Shown: positions 25,122 to 35,636, counted from the stretch's first letter. The stretch is DNA of 64,000 nt from Actinomadura latina NBRC 106108 (GCF_001552195.1 NZ_BCQS01000006.1:236192-300191); one strand, 5' to 3'. The notes: generated by a model not told the origin, from the letters alone. Translations and numbers: made by a program.

Positions 25122-25239
25122 CCCTCGCCAGGTGCGGCCGGCCCGCCGGCCCCGCGCGGAGGCCGCTGATCCCCTGGCCGGCCCGTTCGTTTCGGTCCCT
25201 CTTTCCGCGGTAGTAGACGCACGTGGAAGGGAGGGGCCG

Positions 25240-26370
25240 ATGCGCGCGGGGACCGATGTGGAGGTCCGGGACGTCGCCGTCCACGCCTTCGAGGTGCAGA
25301 CGGACGGGCCGGACGGGATGGAGGAGGACGGCACCCTCCAGTGGGATTCGACCACCATGGTCCTCGTCGAGGTGCGGGCCGGCGGGAAGACCGGGATCGG
25401 CTACACCTACGGGGACGTCTCGGTCGCGGCGTTCGTCCAGTCGAAGCTCGCGTCGATCGCGCGGGGCTCCGACGCCCTCGATCCGGCCGCGACGTGGGAC
25501 CGGATGTTCGCCGCCATCCGCAACGCGGGACGTCCCGGCGTGGGTGCGATGGCGGTGTCCGCCGTCGACATCGCGCTGTGGGACCTGAAGGCGCGGCTGC
25601 TCGACCTCCCGCTGGTCAAGGTGCTTCCGGCCTTCCACGACCGGGTGCCCGTCTACGGCAGCGGCGGCTTCACGAACTACCCGCTGGACCGGCTCACCGC
25701 CCAGCTCGGCGGCTGGGTCGAGCAGGGCATCCCCCGCGTCAAGTTGAAGATCTCGCGGCACCAGGACGAGGACCCGCAGCGGCTCACCGCCGTCCGGGAG
25801 GCGATCGGCGCCGGGCCGCAGCTGTTCACCGACGCCAACGGGGCGCTGACCCGCAAGGAGGCGCTGTACTGGGCGCGGCGCCTCGGCGACGAGTGGGACG
25901 TGCGCTGGTTCGAGGAGCCGGTGCCCTCCGACGACACGACCGGGCTGCGCCTCGTCCGCGAGGAGGGGCCGGGACGGACCGAGATCGCCGCCGGCGAGTA
26001 CGGGTTCGTGCTGACGGACTTCGCCGGCCTGCTGGCGGGGCCGTCGGTCGACTGCCTGCAGGCCGACGTCACCCGCTGCGGCGGCATCACCGGCCTCCTG
26101 CAGATCGCCGGGCTGTCGGCGGCGCGGCAGGTCGACCTGTCGGCGCACTGCGCGCCCGCGGTGTCCGCGCACGCGTTCTGCGCGGTGAAGCGGCTCCGCC
26201 ACCTGGAGTACTTCCACGACCACGTCCGCGTGGAGCACCTGCTCTTCGACGGGAACCTCAGCCCGGTGGACGGCGCGCTCCGCCCCGCCGCCGACCGTCC
26301 CGGCCTCGGCCTGGACGTCAGGTGGGACGACGCGGAGCCGTGCCGGGTGTACGGGGCCCGCCCGGCCTAG
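25240..26370 (+). CDS. Enolase-superfamily enzyme (mandelate racemase/muconate lactonizing type)
   Basis: 376 residues, ATG preceded by GGAAGGGAGG. A TIM-barrel member that abstracts a proton alpha to a carboxylate. Visible elements: 20s loop GTLQWDSTTMVLVEV, KLKIS (KxK base), metal ligands in FTDANG, WFEEPV and AAGEYG, and the opposing base in LSAHCAPAVSAH. Substrate is unknown; acid-sugar dehydratase or racemase are likely. The large FAD/Fe-S oxidoreductase 51 bases downstream suggests a shared hydroxy-acid pathway. Confidence 0.85.
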   Translation: MRAGTDVEVRDVAVHAFEVQTDGPDGMEEDGTLQWDSTTMVLVEVRAGGKTGIGYTYGDVSVAAFVQSKLASIARGSDALDPAATWDRMFAAIRNAGRPGVGAMAVSAVDIALWDLKARLLDLPLVKVLPAFHDRVPVYGSGGFTNYPLDRLTAQLGGWVEQGIPRVKLKISRHQDEDPQRLTAVREAIGAGPQLFTDANGALTRKEALYWARRLGDEWDVRWFEEPVPSDDTTGLRLVREEGPGRTEIAAGEYGFVLTDFAGLLAGPSVDCLQADVTRCGGITGLLQIAGLSAARQVDLSAHCAPAVSAHAFCAVKRLRHLEYFHDHVRVEHLLFDGNLSPVDGALRPAADRPGLGLDVRWDDAEPCRVYGARPA

Positions 26371-26421
26371 CGGCCCGCTCGGACGGGTCCGGAGAACGAC
26401 CGACGATCGGAGACGACGTAC

Positions 26422-29400
26422 ATGGCGAAGACGCATGTGGCCGAGACGCGGCAGGTGCCGGCGAAGACGGCTCCCTCGGTTCCCGGGCCGCCGCGCGGCC
26501 GGCAGGTGGTCCAGGTCCGGAAGCTGGCCCGCGCGCTGGAGAAGGCCGTCGAAGGGGAGGTCCGCTTCGACAGCGGATCGAAGGCCATGTACGCCAACGA
26601 CGCGTCGAACTTCCGGCAGGTGCCGATCGGCGTCGTGATCCCGAAGACGCTGGACGACGTGGTGGCCGTCCACCGGATCTGCGCGGAGTACGGCGCGCCG
26701 GTGCTGAACCGGGGCGGCGGGACGAGCCTGTCCGGCGAGACCGTCAACTACGCGGTCGTCGTCGACCACTCGAAGTACCTGACGCGGATCGGCGAGTTCG
26801 ACGAGGAGAACCGGCGGGTCACCTGCGAGCCCGGCGTCATCAACGAGGAGCTCAACCGGCACACCGGCAAGAAGAACCTGGTGTTCGGGCCGGACCCGTC
26901 CTCGCACTCCCGGTGCGTGATCGGCGGCAACATCGGCAACAACTCGTGCGGGATCCACTCCGTCCAGTCGCAGCTTTACGGGCCGGGGCCGCGCACGTCC
27001 GACAACGTCCACGCCCTTGAGGTCGTCACCTACGGCGGCGACCGGTTCTGGGTGGGGGTGGACGAGGAGGAGGACCTCGACGACATCATCGCCGCGGGCG
27101 GCCGCAAGGGCGAGATCTACGCGGCGCTGCGCGACCTGCGGAACCGGTACGCCGACGCCATCCGGGCCGGGTTCCCGTCGGTGGAGGAGATGCCGCGCCG
27201 CGTGTCCGGGTTCAACCTGGACGAACTGCTCCCCGAGAAGGGGTTCAACGTCGCCCGCGCCCTGTGCGGCACCGAGAGCACCTGCGCGACGGCGCTGCAG
27301 GCGGTGCTCCTGCTCACTCCGGCGCTGCTGCAGCGGACCCTCGTCGTCATCGAGTACGACGACATCGCCGACGCCGCCGAGCACACCGGCGAGATCATTG
27401 AGAGGTTCCGGCCGATCGGGCTGGAGGCCCTCGACGACCAGCTCATCCAGGACCAGCGGCAGCAGGGCAAGAACATCTCCGACATCGAGGAGCTGCCCCT
27501 CCAGGACGGCGGCGCCTGGCTGCTCGTCCAGATGGGCGCGGACACCGAGGAGGACTCGGTCGCCCAGGCCCGGAGCCTGGTCGACTGGCTCGTCGGCGAG
27601 AAGGGGTACGCCCCCGAGCGGATCGTCACCGCCAAGAGCGAGCAGGAGGGCGGCGCGAGCGCGGACCTGTGGAAGATCCGCGAGGCCGGCCTCGGCTCCA
27701 CCGCGTTCCCGCCGGGCAAGGACCACTGGCCGGGCTGGGAGGACTCGGCGGTCCCGCCGTCCAAGACGGGACCGTACGTCCGCGCGCTGCGCCGCGTGAT
27801 GGCCAAGCACGGCATCGACGGCGCCATGTACGGGCACCTCGGGCAGGGCTGCATCCACTCCCGGATGAGCTTCGACCTGCGCAGCTCCGAAGGCATCGCC
27901 ACCTACCGGCGATTCATGGAGGACGCCGCCGACCTCGTCACCTCCTACGGCGGGTCGGTGTCCGGCGAGCACGGGGACGGGCAGCAGCGCGGCGAGCTGC
28001 TCGAACGCCAGTACGGCCCGGAGCTGATCCGGGCGATGCGCGAGTTCAAGCGCATCTGGGACCCCGAGGGCAAGATGAACCCCGGCAAGGTCATCGACGC
28101 CTACCGGCTGGACGAGGACCTGCGGCTGGGCGCCGACTACAACCCGCCGCGCCCCGAGGTGAAGTTCGCCTACAAGCAGGACGGCGGCGACTTCGCGCAC
28201 GCCGCGCTGCGCTGCGTCGGCGTCGGGGAGTGCCGCGTCCCGCGGGCCGAGAGCACCATGTGCCCGAGCTACCAGGTGACCCGCGAGGAGAAGCACACCA
28301 CGCGCGGACGCGCCCGGCTCCTGTTCGAGATGCTGCAGGGCGAGGTCATCACCGACGGCTGGCAGTCCAAGGAGGTCGCCGAGTCCCTCGACCTCTGCCT
28401 GGCCTGCAAGGGCTGTACGAACGACTGCCCGGTCAACGTCGACATCCCGACGTACAAGGCCGAGTTCCTGTACCACCACTACAAGTCGGCGCGGCGGTGG
28501 CGGCCCCGGTACGCGTACGCGTTCGGGTTCATCGACCAGGCGTCCCGGCTCGCGGCCCGGATGCCGGAGGTCGCGAACCTCGCCACCCACACGCCCGGCC
28601 TCGCCCGGCTGGCGAAGCTCGCCGCCGGCATCGACCGCAGGCGCCCGCTGCCGCGCTTCGCGCCGATGACGCTGCAGCGGTGGTTCCGCGAGCGCGGCGG
28701 GACGGCGAACCCGCACGGGCGGCCGGTCGTCCTGTTCCCCGACACGTTCAACAACCACTTCCACACCGACGTCGGCGTGGCGTGCGTCGAGGCGATCGAG
28801 GCCGCCGGCTGGAAGGTGGTCATGCCGGAGACGCACGTGTGCTGCGGCCGGCCGCTCTACGACTACGGCTTCCTCGACATGGCCGAGCGCTACCTGCACA
28901 ACGTGCTGGACGCGCTGCGCCCGTACGTCCGGGCCGGGACACCGGTCGTCGGCATGGAGCCGAGCTGCCTCGCCGTCTTCAAGGACGAGCTGACCAAGCT
29001 CCTCCCGCACGACGACGACGCCGCCCGGCTCGCGGCGCACGCGCACCACTTCGCCGAGTTCTTCCAGACCTACGACATCACGCCGCCGCGGCTGCCGGGC
29101 GGCGGCAAGGCGCTGCTGTGGGGGCACTGCCACCACCGCGCCACCGGCGGCGTCGACCCGGAGAAGAAGGTCCTGGAGCAGATGGGGCTGGAGACCGAGA
29201 GCCTCAAGGGCGGCTGCTGCGGCCTCGCCGGGTCCTGGGGGTTCGAGAACGGCAAGTACGACATCTCGATGGACTGCGGCGAGCAGGCGCTGCTGCCCGC
29301 CGTCCGGGACGCCGGCGCCGGCACGGCCATCGTCGCCAACGGCTTCTCCTGCAAGACCCAGATCGAGGACGCCAAGACCGGGCGGCGCGCCCTGCACATC

Positions 29401-29595
29401 GCGCAGCTCATGCAGCTCGCCCGCGAGAGCGGCGGCCCGGTGGACGGCAGGCCGGAGAAGGCGCGGCGCACGAGGAAGCCGGCTCCGCCGCTGTCCCGGC
29501 GCGCCGCCCGCGTCGGCGCGGTCGTCGGGGCGGGCGCCGCCACGGCGGCGGGGATCGGCCTCGTCCTGCGGCGGCCCGGAACGCCCTGCGGGTGA
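26422..29595 (+). CDS. FAD-linked oxidase / Fe-S oxidoreductase fusion (D-lactate dehydrogenase-like)
   Basis: 1057 residues. N-terminal FAD_binding_4 domain (IPKTLDDVVAVHRICAEYGA, RGGGTSLSGETVN, VIGGNIGNNSCGIHS) and FAD-oxidase C domain (GHLGQGCIHSRMSFDL, GEHGDGQQRGELL). Then two ferredoxin-type clusters (CVGVGECRVPRAESTMCPSY and CLACKGCTNDCPVN), and paired CCG heterodisulfide-reductase-type motifs (CCGRPLYDYG, GGCCGLAGSWG). Fused proteins of this kind oxidise D-2-hydroxy acids and pass electrons to the quinone pool. The last 40 residues are a basic, Ala-rich hydrophobic helix (VGAVVGAGAATAAGIGLVL), possibly a membrane tail. Intact. Confidence 0.88.
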   Translation: MAKTHVAETRQVPAKTAPSVPGPPRGRQVVQVRKLARALEKAVEGEVRFDSGSKAMYANDASNFRQVPIGVVIPKTLDDVVAVHRICAEYGAPVLNRGGGTSLSGETVNYAVVVDHSKYLTRIGEFDEENRRVTCEPGVINEELNRHTGKKNLVFGPDPSSHSRCVIGGNIGNNSCGIHSVQSQLYGPGPRTSDNVHALEVVTYGGDRFWVGVDEEEDLDDIIAAGGRKGEIYAALRDLRNRYADAIRAGFPSVEEMPRRVSGFNLDELLPEKGFNVARALCGTESTCATALQAVLLLTPALLQRTLVVIEYDDIADAAEHTGEIIERFRPIGLEALDDQLIQDQRQQGKNISDIEELPLQDGGAWLLVQMGADTEEDSVAQARSLVDWLVGEKGYAPERIVTAKSEQEGGASADLWKIREAGLGSTAFPPGKDHWPGWEDSAVPPSKTGPYVRALRRVMAKHGIDGAMYGHLGQGCIHSRMSFDLRSSEGIATYRRFMEDAADLVTSYGGSVSGEHGDGQQRGELLERQYGPELIRAMREFKRIWDPEGKMNPGKVIDAYRLDEDLRLGADYNPPRPEVKFAYKQDGGDFAHAALRCVGVGECRVPRAESTMCPSYQVTREEKHTTRGRARLLFEMLQGEVITDGWQSKEVAESLDLCLACKGCTNDCPVNVDIPTYKAEFLYHHYKSARRWRPRYAYAFGFIDQASRLAARMPEVANLATHTPGLARLAKLAAGIDRRRPLPRFAPMTLQRWFRERGGTANPHGRPVVLFPDTFNNHFHTDVGVACVEAIEAAGWKVVMPETHVCCGRPLYDYGFLDMAERYLHNVLDALRPYVRAGTPVVGMEPSCLAVFKDELTKLLPHDDDAARLAAHAHHFAEFFQTYDITPPRLPGGGKALLWGHCHHRATGGVDPEKKVLEQMGLETESLKGGCCGLAGSWGFENGKYDISMDCGEQALLPAVRDAGAGTAIVANGFSCKTQIEDAKTGRRALHIAQLMQLARESGGPVDGRPEKARRTRKPAPPLSRRAARVGAVVGAGAATAAGIGLVLRRPGTPCG

Positions 29596-29876
29596 CCACG
29601 TCGAATTCTTGAACCACGCACGAGTGGTGTCGAACGTCGCCCCGTTCAAACCCCGCGGCCGGTCAGCACTCGGTGTCGTCCCGGTCTTCCCGGCCATACC
29701 GGCGGTCAATGCGAATGGCCTTCGGCGGTAGATGCGGCCTTCACGTACTGGCGTCGCGCACTTACCGGGGCTGTTGCCGGTTGCTATACAGAGAGTAGCC
29801 GATTCCGCGCAAGGTTGTTCTGTGCGGTGAAAAGGCCATGCGCATTTCGCATGCCGCCGGGGGAGGTTTGTATCAC
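29596..29876 (+). other. 281-bp spacer upstream of the hydrogenase locus
   Basis: No gene seen. It must hold the hydrogenase promoter. Candidates are weak: TTGCCG at about 29774, then TATACAGAGAGTAGCCGAT. An inverted repeat ACCAC-6-GTGGT (29613-29628) lies just after the oxidoreductase. The spacer is AT-richer near 29790-29850. Confidence 0.35.
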
Positions 29877-31232
29877 GTGACCGGCTTCGAGTACGCGCGG
29901 GCGGTCGCCGACGCTGTCCTCTACGAGGGCTACCTGCTCTATCCGTACCGGCGCTCGTCCGGCAAGAACCGCGTGCGCTGGCAGTTCGGCGTGCTGGTGC
30001 CGCCCGCGTGGGCGGAGGCGCAGGGCCTGGACGACACCGGTGTCGCGGGCTCGGCCGAGGCTCCGTGGCAGCAGGCCGAATGCCTCATCGAGGCGCCGGA
30101 AGGCGCCACCGTCCACTTCCGGGTCCGCTTTCTGCAGCTTCAGGAAAAGGCGGTGGAGAAGCGGACCTCCGGCGGCGGCCATAAGCCGGTCGACTCGCTG
30201 GACACCGGCGAGCGCGTGGAATTCTCTTTCGAAGAGGCCGTCCCACGGGAATTCGACTTCCAGGTTCGCCTCGGAGATGTGCTGGAGGGCGAGCGGCGGT
30301 TCCCCGTCCAGGTCCCCGGCGGCGAGGAGACCGAACCGGTCCTGGACGGCGCGGGCGGCGCCCTCGGCCGCGTGGTGCGGCGGCGGTGGCCGCTGACGGC
30401 GTCGGTCACCGTGTCGGCGGCCCGGTGCGGCACCCCGCACCCGCTCGACCGGATCCGGGTGCGCGTCGGCAACGCCGGCACCGGCACGCCCGCCGCCGCG
30501 TCCCGCGAGGAGGCGCTGCGCGGCTCGCTGCTGGCCTGCCACGTGCTGCTGCGGACGGACGGCGGCTCCTTCGTCTCGCTGCTCGACCCGCCCGAGTGGG
30601 CGCGGCGCGCGGTCAAGGAATGCGCGAACGTCCATGTCTTCCCCGTCCTGGCCGGGGCGGACGGCGAGCGCGACACGGTGCTGGCCTCGCCGATCCTGCT
30701 GTACGACCACCCGCGCGTCGCCCCGGAGAGCCCCGGCGACCTGCACGACGCGACGGAGATCGACGAGATCCTGTCGCTGCGCACGCTGACGCTGACCGAG
30801 GCCGAGAAGCGGGAGGCGCGCGGCACCGACGCGCGCGCCGCCGCGATCCTGGACCGGACCGAGTCGATGCCGCGGGAGGTGTTCTCCCGCCTGCACGGCG
30901 CGGTCCGCTCCCTGGCGCCGGTGGCCGCCGCGGCGCCGGGGGACGGCGGTGCGCCGCCCGACCCCGACAGCGTCGTGGTGGCGGGCGTGGCGGTGGCCAA
31001 GGGAAGCCGGGTCCGGCTGCGGCCGCGGACGCGCGGCACCGATCCCCAGGACAGGTTCCTGGACGGCCGGACCGCCCGCGTCGAGGCCGTCCTGACGGAC
31101 GTGGACGACGCCACGCACCTGGCCGTCACCGTCGAGGACGATCCGGCCGCCGAGCTCAACCAGTGGTACGGCCGCTTCCGCTACTTCGCCCCGGACGAGG
31201 TCGAGCCCCTCGCGGACGGGGACGCCGGATGA
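29877..31232 (+). CDS. Conserved protein of group 1h hydrogenase loci, unknown function
   Basis: 451 residues from a GTG preceded by GGGGGAGG; an ATG at 29838 in the same frame has a poorer site. Opens GFEYARAVADAVLYEGYLLY, followed by beta-rich sequence (SVTVSAARCG, RVRVGNAG), a helical acidic part (DATEIDEILSLRTLTLTEAE) and a C-terminal domain that may be SH3-like (VRLRPRTRGTDPQDRFLDGR). I recall similar proteins beside high-affinity hydrogenase genes in streptomycetes, but no role is known to me. The stop overlaps the protease gene (ATGA), tying it to the hydrogenase operon. Confidence 0.75.
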   Translation: MTGFEYARAVADAVLYEGYLLYPYRRSSGKNRVRWQFGVLVPPAWAEAQGLDDTGVAGSAEAPWQQAECLIEAPEGATVHFRVRFLQLQEKAVEKRTSGGGHKPVDSLDTGERVEFSFEEAVPREFDFQVRLGDVLEGERRFPVQVPGGEETEPVLDGAGGALGRVVRRRWPLTASVTVSAARCGTPHPLDRIRVRVGNAGTGTPAAASREEALRGSLLACHVLLRTDGGSFVSLLDPPEWARRAVKECANVHVFPVLAGADGERDTVLASPILLYDHPRVAPESPGDLHDATEIDEILSLRTLTLTEAEKREARGTDARAAAILDRTESMPREVFSRLHGAVRSLAPVAAAAPGDGGAPPDPDSVVVAGVAVAKGSRVRLRPRTRGTDPQDRFLDGRTARVEAVLTDVDDATHLAVTVEDDPAAELNQWYGRFRYFAPDEVEPLADGDAG

Positions 31233-31819
31233 GCCCCCGGGTGCTGGTGGCCGGCATCGGCAACGTCTTCCTCGGCGACGACGGGTTCGGCGTCGAGGTG
31301 GCCCGCCGGATGGCCGGCGCCGACCTCCCGGAGAACGTGGACGTCGCCGACTACGGCATCCGCGGCGTCCATCTGGCCTACGAGCTGCTGAACGGCCGGT
31401 ACGGCGTCCTGATCATGGTGGACGCGGTGCCGGTGGAGGGGGAGCCCGGCACCCTCGCCGTCATCGAGGTGGACGCGGCGGCCGTGGACGACATCGTCGC
31501 CGGCCTGGACCCGTCCGACCCGCTGACCCCGCCCGCCGTGGACGGGCACGGCATGCACCCCATGGCCGTGCTCCGCCTGCTGCGGCAGTTCGGCGGCGAG
31601 GTGGGCCGCGTCCTCGTGGTGGGCTGCCGGCCGGCGGTCGTGGACGAGGGCATGGAGCTGTCCGAGCCCGTGCGCGCCGTGCTGGACGAGGCGGTCGCGC
31701 TGGTGGCGGACCTGGCCCGGGACGAGGCGGGCACGCCGCCGAAGAGCACGCCTTCAAGAAGCACGCCTTCAGAAAGCACGCCTTCAAAGAGCACGGGGGT
31801 GGAGAGCACACATGCATGA
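31229..31819 (+). CDS. Hydrogenase maturation protease (HyaD/HybD family)
   Basis: 196 residues. Cuts the C-terminal extension of the nickel-loaded large subunit. Motifs: GIGNVFLGDDGFGVEVARRM (nickel-sensing Glu/Asp), VDAVPVEGEPGTL, and the histidine in GHGMHPMAVLRL. The last 35 residues are an unusual Ser/Thr/Pro tail made of STPS(R/E/K) pentapeptides encoded by a 15-bp tandem repeat, absent from typical family members. Overlaps both neighbours. Confidence 0.9.
   Translation: MSPRVLVAGIGNVFLGDDGFGVEVARRMAGADLPENVDVADYGIRGVHLAYELLNGRYGVLIMVDAVPVEGEPGTLAVIEVDAAAVDDIVAGLDPSDPLTPPAVDGHGMHPMAVLRLLRQFGGEVGRVLVVGCRPAVVDEGMELSEPVRAVLDEAVALVADLARDEAGTPPKSTPSRSTPSESTPSKSTGVESTHA
31745..31797 (+). repeat. 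15-bp tandem repeat (3.5 copies) in the protease gene
   Basis: Units AGCACGCCTTCAAGA, AGCACGCCTTCAGAA, AGCACGCCTTCAAAG and a partial AGCACGGGG. Each unit keeps the frame and adds STPSx, so copy number could vary without breaking the gene. Confidence 0.85.
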
Positions 31820-32168
31820 GCTGGGAATGTGCGAGGGCATCGTCGAGGCGGCCCTCCGGCGGGCGGACGGCCGCCCGGTCCGGGGGATGCGGGTCCGCGT
31901 CGGCGGCCACCCGGTCGACCCCGAGGTGATCGAGCAGGGGGTCCGGGTGGCCGCGCTGGGCACCCTCGCCGAGGGGGCCGGCATCGACCTGGTGCTGGAG
32001 CCGCTGTCGGTGCGCTGCGCCGGCTGCGGCGCGGAGACGCCGGTGGACTCGGCGATGGCGCTCGCCGCCTGCCCGGCCTGCGGCGCCGTGGACGTGCAGG
32101 CCGCCGGCCACGAGGACGTCGTGCTGGAGTCGATCACCGTGGACGCGCCGGTGCCGGAAAGCCGCTAG
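31812..32168 (+). CDS. hypA: Hydrogenase nickel incorporation protein HypA
   Basis: 118 residues. N-terminal MHE supplies the nickel-binding His2, and a zinc site is formed by CAGCGAE and CPACGA (two CxxC). Delivers nickel to the large subunit, normally with the GTPase HypB, which is not in this window. Overlaps the protease end by 8 bases and precedes the small subunit by 14 bases. Confidence 0.93.
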   Translation: MHELGMCEGIVEAALRRADGRPVRGMRVRVGGHPVDPEVIEQGVRVAALGTLAEGAGIDLVLEPLSVRCAGCGAETPVDSAMALAACPACGAVDVQAAGHEDVVLESITVDAPVPESR

Positions 32169-32182
32169 AGGAGGGACACGCC

Positions 32183-33220
<1,038 letters not shown>

Positions 33221-33268
33221 CGGGAGGGTCCGGCCCGCGCGAGACGACCACAGGAGAGGACGGCACGA

Positions 33269-35062
33269 ATGGCAACGACCGAGCAGATGCCCGCCGGGGC
33301 GAAACCGGGGCAGCTCGTGGAGATGTCGTGGGACCCGATCACCCGCATCATCGGCAACCTCGGCATCTACACCAAGATCGACTTCGCGAACCGGAAGGTC
33401 GCCGAGTGCCACAGCACGTCGTCGCTCTTCCGCGGCTACTCGGTGTTCATGAAGGGCAAGGACCCGCGGGACGCCGGGTTCATCACGAGCCGCATCTGCG
33501 GGATCTGCGGCGACAACCACACCACCTGCTCGGTGTACGCGCAGAACATGGCGTACGGCATCAAGAACCCGCCGCTGGCGGAGTGGATCCTCAACCTCGG
33601 CGAGGCCGCCGAGTACATGTTCGACCACACGATCTTCCAGGACAACCTCGTCTTCGTGGACTTCTGCGAGGCGATGGTGAAGGACACGAACCCGAGCGTC
33701 CTGAAGAAGGCGAGGAACACGCAGGCGCCGAACGCGGGCGTCCACGGGTACCGGACGATCGCCGACATCATGGCGGCGTTCAACCCGTTCGAGGGCGCCG
33801 TCTACAAGGAGGCGCTGCAGGTCAGCCGCACCACGCGGGAGATGTTCTGCCTGATGGAGGGCAGGCACGTCCACCCGTCGACCGTCTATCCGGGCGGTGT
33901 GGGGACGATGCCGACCCCGACGGTGTTCACCGACTACCTGTCCCGGCTGATGCGCATCGTCGACTTCGTCAAGAAGGCCGTCGCGATGAACGACGACGTC
34001 TTCGACTTCTTCTACGAGGCGCTGCCCGGCTACGAGGAGGTCGGCCGCCGGCGCGTCCTGCTCGGCTGCTGGGGCGCGTTCCAGGACCCGGACGTCTGCG
34101 ACTACAAGTACGAGAACATGGACCGCTGGGGCAAGGCGATGTACGTCACCCCCGGCATCGTCGTCGACGGCAAGCTCCTCACGAACAACCTGGTCGACAT
34201 CAACCTCGGCATCCGCATCCTGCTGGGCAGCTCCTTCTACGACGACTGGGTGAACGAGGAGCCGTTCGTCACCCACGACCCGCTCGGCAACCCCGTCGAC
34301 ATGCGGCACCCGTGGAACCAGACGACGCTGCCCGTCCCGCAGAAGCGCGACTTCGACGACAAGTACAGCTGGGTGATGAGCCCGCGCTGGTTCGACCCGG
34401 CCACGCAGCAGCACCTGGCCCTGGACACCGGCGGCGGCCCGTTCGCGCGGCTGTACACGACGGCGCTCGCGAACATCGTCGACACGCCGTACGTGAAGTC
34501 GACCGGCTCCAGCGTGAAGATCTCGCTGCCGAAGGGCGAGAGCCTGCCGGAGACGACGCTCGAATGGCGGATCCCGCAGTGGTCGAACGCCATCGAGCGC
34601 GACCGGGCCCGGGTGTACTTCGTGGCGTACGCGGCGGCGATGGCGGTGTACTTCCTGGAGAAGGGCCTCGGCCTCGTCCGGTCCGGAGACACGAAGGTCT
34701 TCGAGGACTTCGAGGTACCGGACGAGGCCATCGGGTGCGGCTTCCACGAGGCGGTGCGCGGCGTGCTGTCCCACCACCTCGTCATCAAGGACAAGAAGAT
34801 CGCGAACTACCACCCGTACCCGCCGACGCCGTGGAACGGCAGCCCGCGCGACAGCTACGGCACGCCCGGCCCGTACGAGGACGCCGTCCAGGACATGCCG
34901 ATCTTCGAGGAGAACGGCCCGGACGACTTCCGGGGCGTCGACATCATGCGGGCCGTGCGCAGCTTCGACCCGTGCCTGCCGTGCGGCGTGCACATGTACC
35001 TCGGCAAGGGCCGCGAGCTGAAGAAGCTGCACTCGCCGATGTTCGGGGCGACCCATGGGTGA
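33269..35062 (+). CDS. hhyL: [NiFe] hydrogenase large subunit, group 1h
   Basis: 597 residues. Nickel-iron ligands: N-terminal motif RICGICGDNHTTC and C-terminal motif DPCLPCGVH. A 22-residue tail (MYLGKGRELKKLH and on) follows the final His and would be removed by the maturation protease encoded upstream. N-terminal PITRIIGNLGI is typical of this group. The stop overlaps the NifU-like gene by 8 bases. Confidence 0.95.
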   Translation: MATTEQMPAGAKPGQLVEMSWDPITRIIGNLGIYTKIDFANRKVAECHSTSSLFRGYSVFMKGKDPRDAGFITSRICGICGDNHTTCSVYAQNMAYGIKNPPLAEWILNLGEAAEYMFDHTIFQDNLVFVDFCEAMVKDTNPSVLKKARNTQAPNAGVHGYRTIADIMAAFNPFEGAVYKEALQVSRTTREMFCLMEGRHVHPSTVYPGGVGTMPTPTVFTDYLSRLMRIVDFVKKAVAMNDDVFDFFYEALPGYEEVGRRRVLLGCWGAFQDPDVCDYKYENMDRWGKAMYVTPGIVVDGKLLTNNLVDINLGIRILLGSSFYDDWVNEEPFVTHDPLGNPVDMRHPWNQTTLPVPQKRDFDDKYSWVMSPRWFDPATQQHLALDTGGGPFARLYTTALANIVDTPYVKSTGSSVKISLPKGESLPETTLEWRIPQWSNAIERDRARVYFVAYAAAMAVYFLEKGLGLVRSGDTKVFEDFEVPDEAIGCGFHEAVRGVLSHHLVIKDKKIANYHPYPPTPWNGSPRDSYGTPGPYEDAVQDMPIFEENGPDDFRGVDIMRAVRSFDPCLPCGVHMYLGKGRELKKLHSPMFGATHG

Positions 35063-35636
35063 GCCGGCGCCGGACCCGCTGCCGGACGGCGGGCGGGACG
35101 GCCCGCGGCGGCTCGGCCCGGCGGCGGTCGCCGACCGGCTGGGCGGGCTCGACGCGGCGCTCGGCACGCTGGAGCGGACGCCCGGCGCGACCGCCGAGAC
35201 CGCGATGGCCGCCGTCTCCATGCTGACCGAGGTGTACGGGGAGGCGCTCGCGCGCGTCATGGACCGCGTCTCGGGGCAGCGGCGGCTCGTCGAGGACCTC
35301 ATGGACGACGAACTCCTCGGCCACCTGCTGATCCTGCACGGCATCCACCCGGAGACCGCCGAGCAGCGGGTCGTCCGCGCCCTGGACGCCCTGCGGCGGC
35401 AGGGGGCCGGCGCCGAGTTCGCGGGGATGGACGGGGCGACCGTGCGGGTCAGGCAGGCGGGAGGCTGCGGCTGCGGCGCCGGGCGGGCGAAGGAGACCGT
35501 CCGGGAGGCCGTGCTCGCCGCGGCCCCGGAGATCGCGGAGGTCGAGTTCGTCGAGCCGCCGGCGAAGCCCGCCGCCTTCGTCCCGGTGGACGCGCTCATG
35601 CGGCCGCCGGTCCCGGCGGGGGACGGGACGCCATGA
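35055..35636 (+). CDS. NifU-like protein of the hydrogenase locus
   Basis: 193 residues. The N-terminal part is helical (MLTEVYGEALARVMDRVS, LMDDELLGHLLILHGIHPE). The C-terminal 70 residues resemble the NifU scaffold domain (ATVRVRQAGG, then ETVREAVLAAAPEIAEVEF), but the cluster motif reads GGCGCGAG: Cys-x-Cys instead of the usual CxxC. Likely helps Fe-S assembly of the small subunit. ATGA overlap with the next gene. Confidence 0.8.
   Translation: MGEPAPDPLPDGGRDGPRRLGPAAVADRLGGLDAALGTLERTPGATAETAMAAVSMLTEVYGEALARVMDRVSGQRRLVEDLMDDELLGHLLILHGIHPETAEQRVVRALDALRRQGAGAEFAGMDGATVRVRQAGGCGCGAGRAKETVREAVLAAAPEIAEVEFVEPPAKPAAFVPVDALMRPPVPAGDGTP

Noticed and set aside
24940..29709. A minus-strand open frame of nearly 1600 codons opposite the FAD/Fe-S oxidoreductase
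   Set aside because: It is the mirror of strongly biased GC-rich coding sequence: its translation is low-complexity, has no domain, and the plus-strand gene is certain.
30000..31200. HypF- or HypB-like sequence in the unknown protein at the start of the hydrogenase locus
   Set aside because: No acylphosphatase, zinc-finger, carbamoyltransferase or GTPase motif is present.
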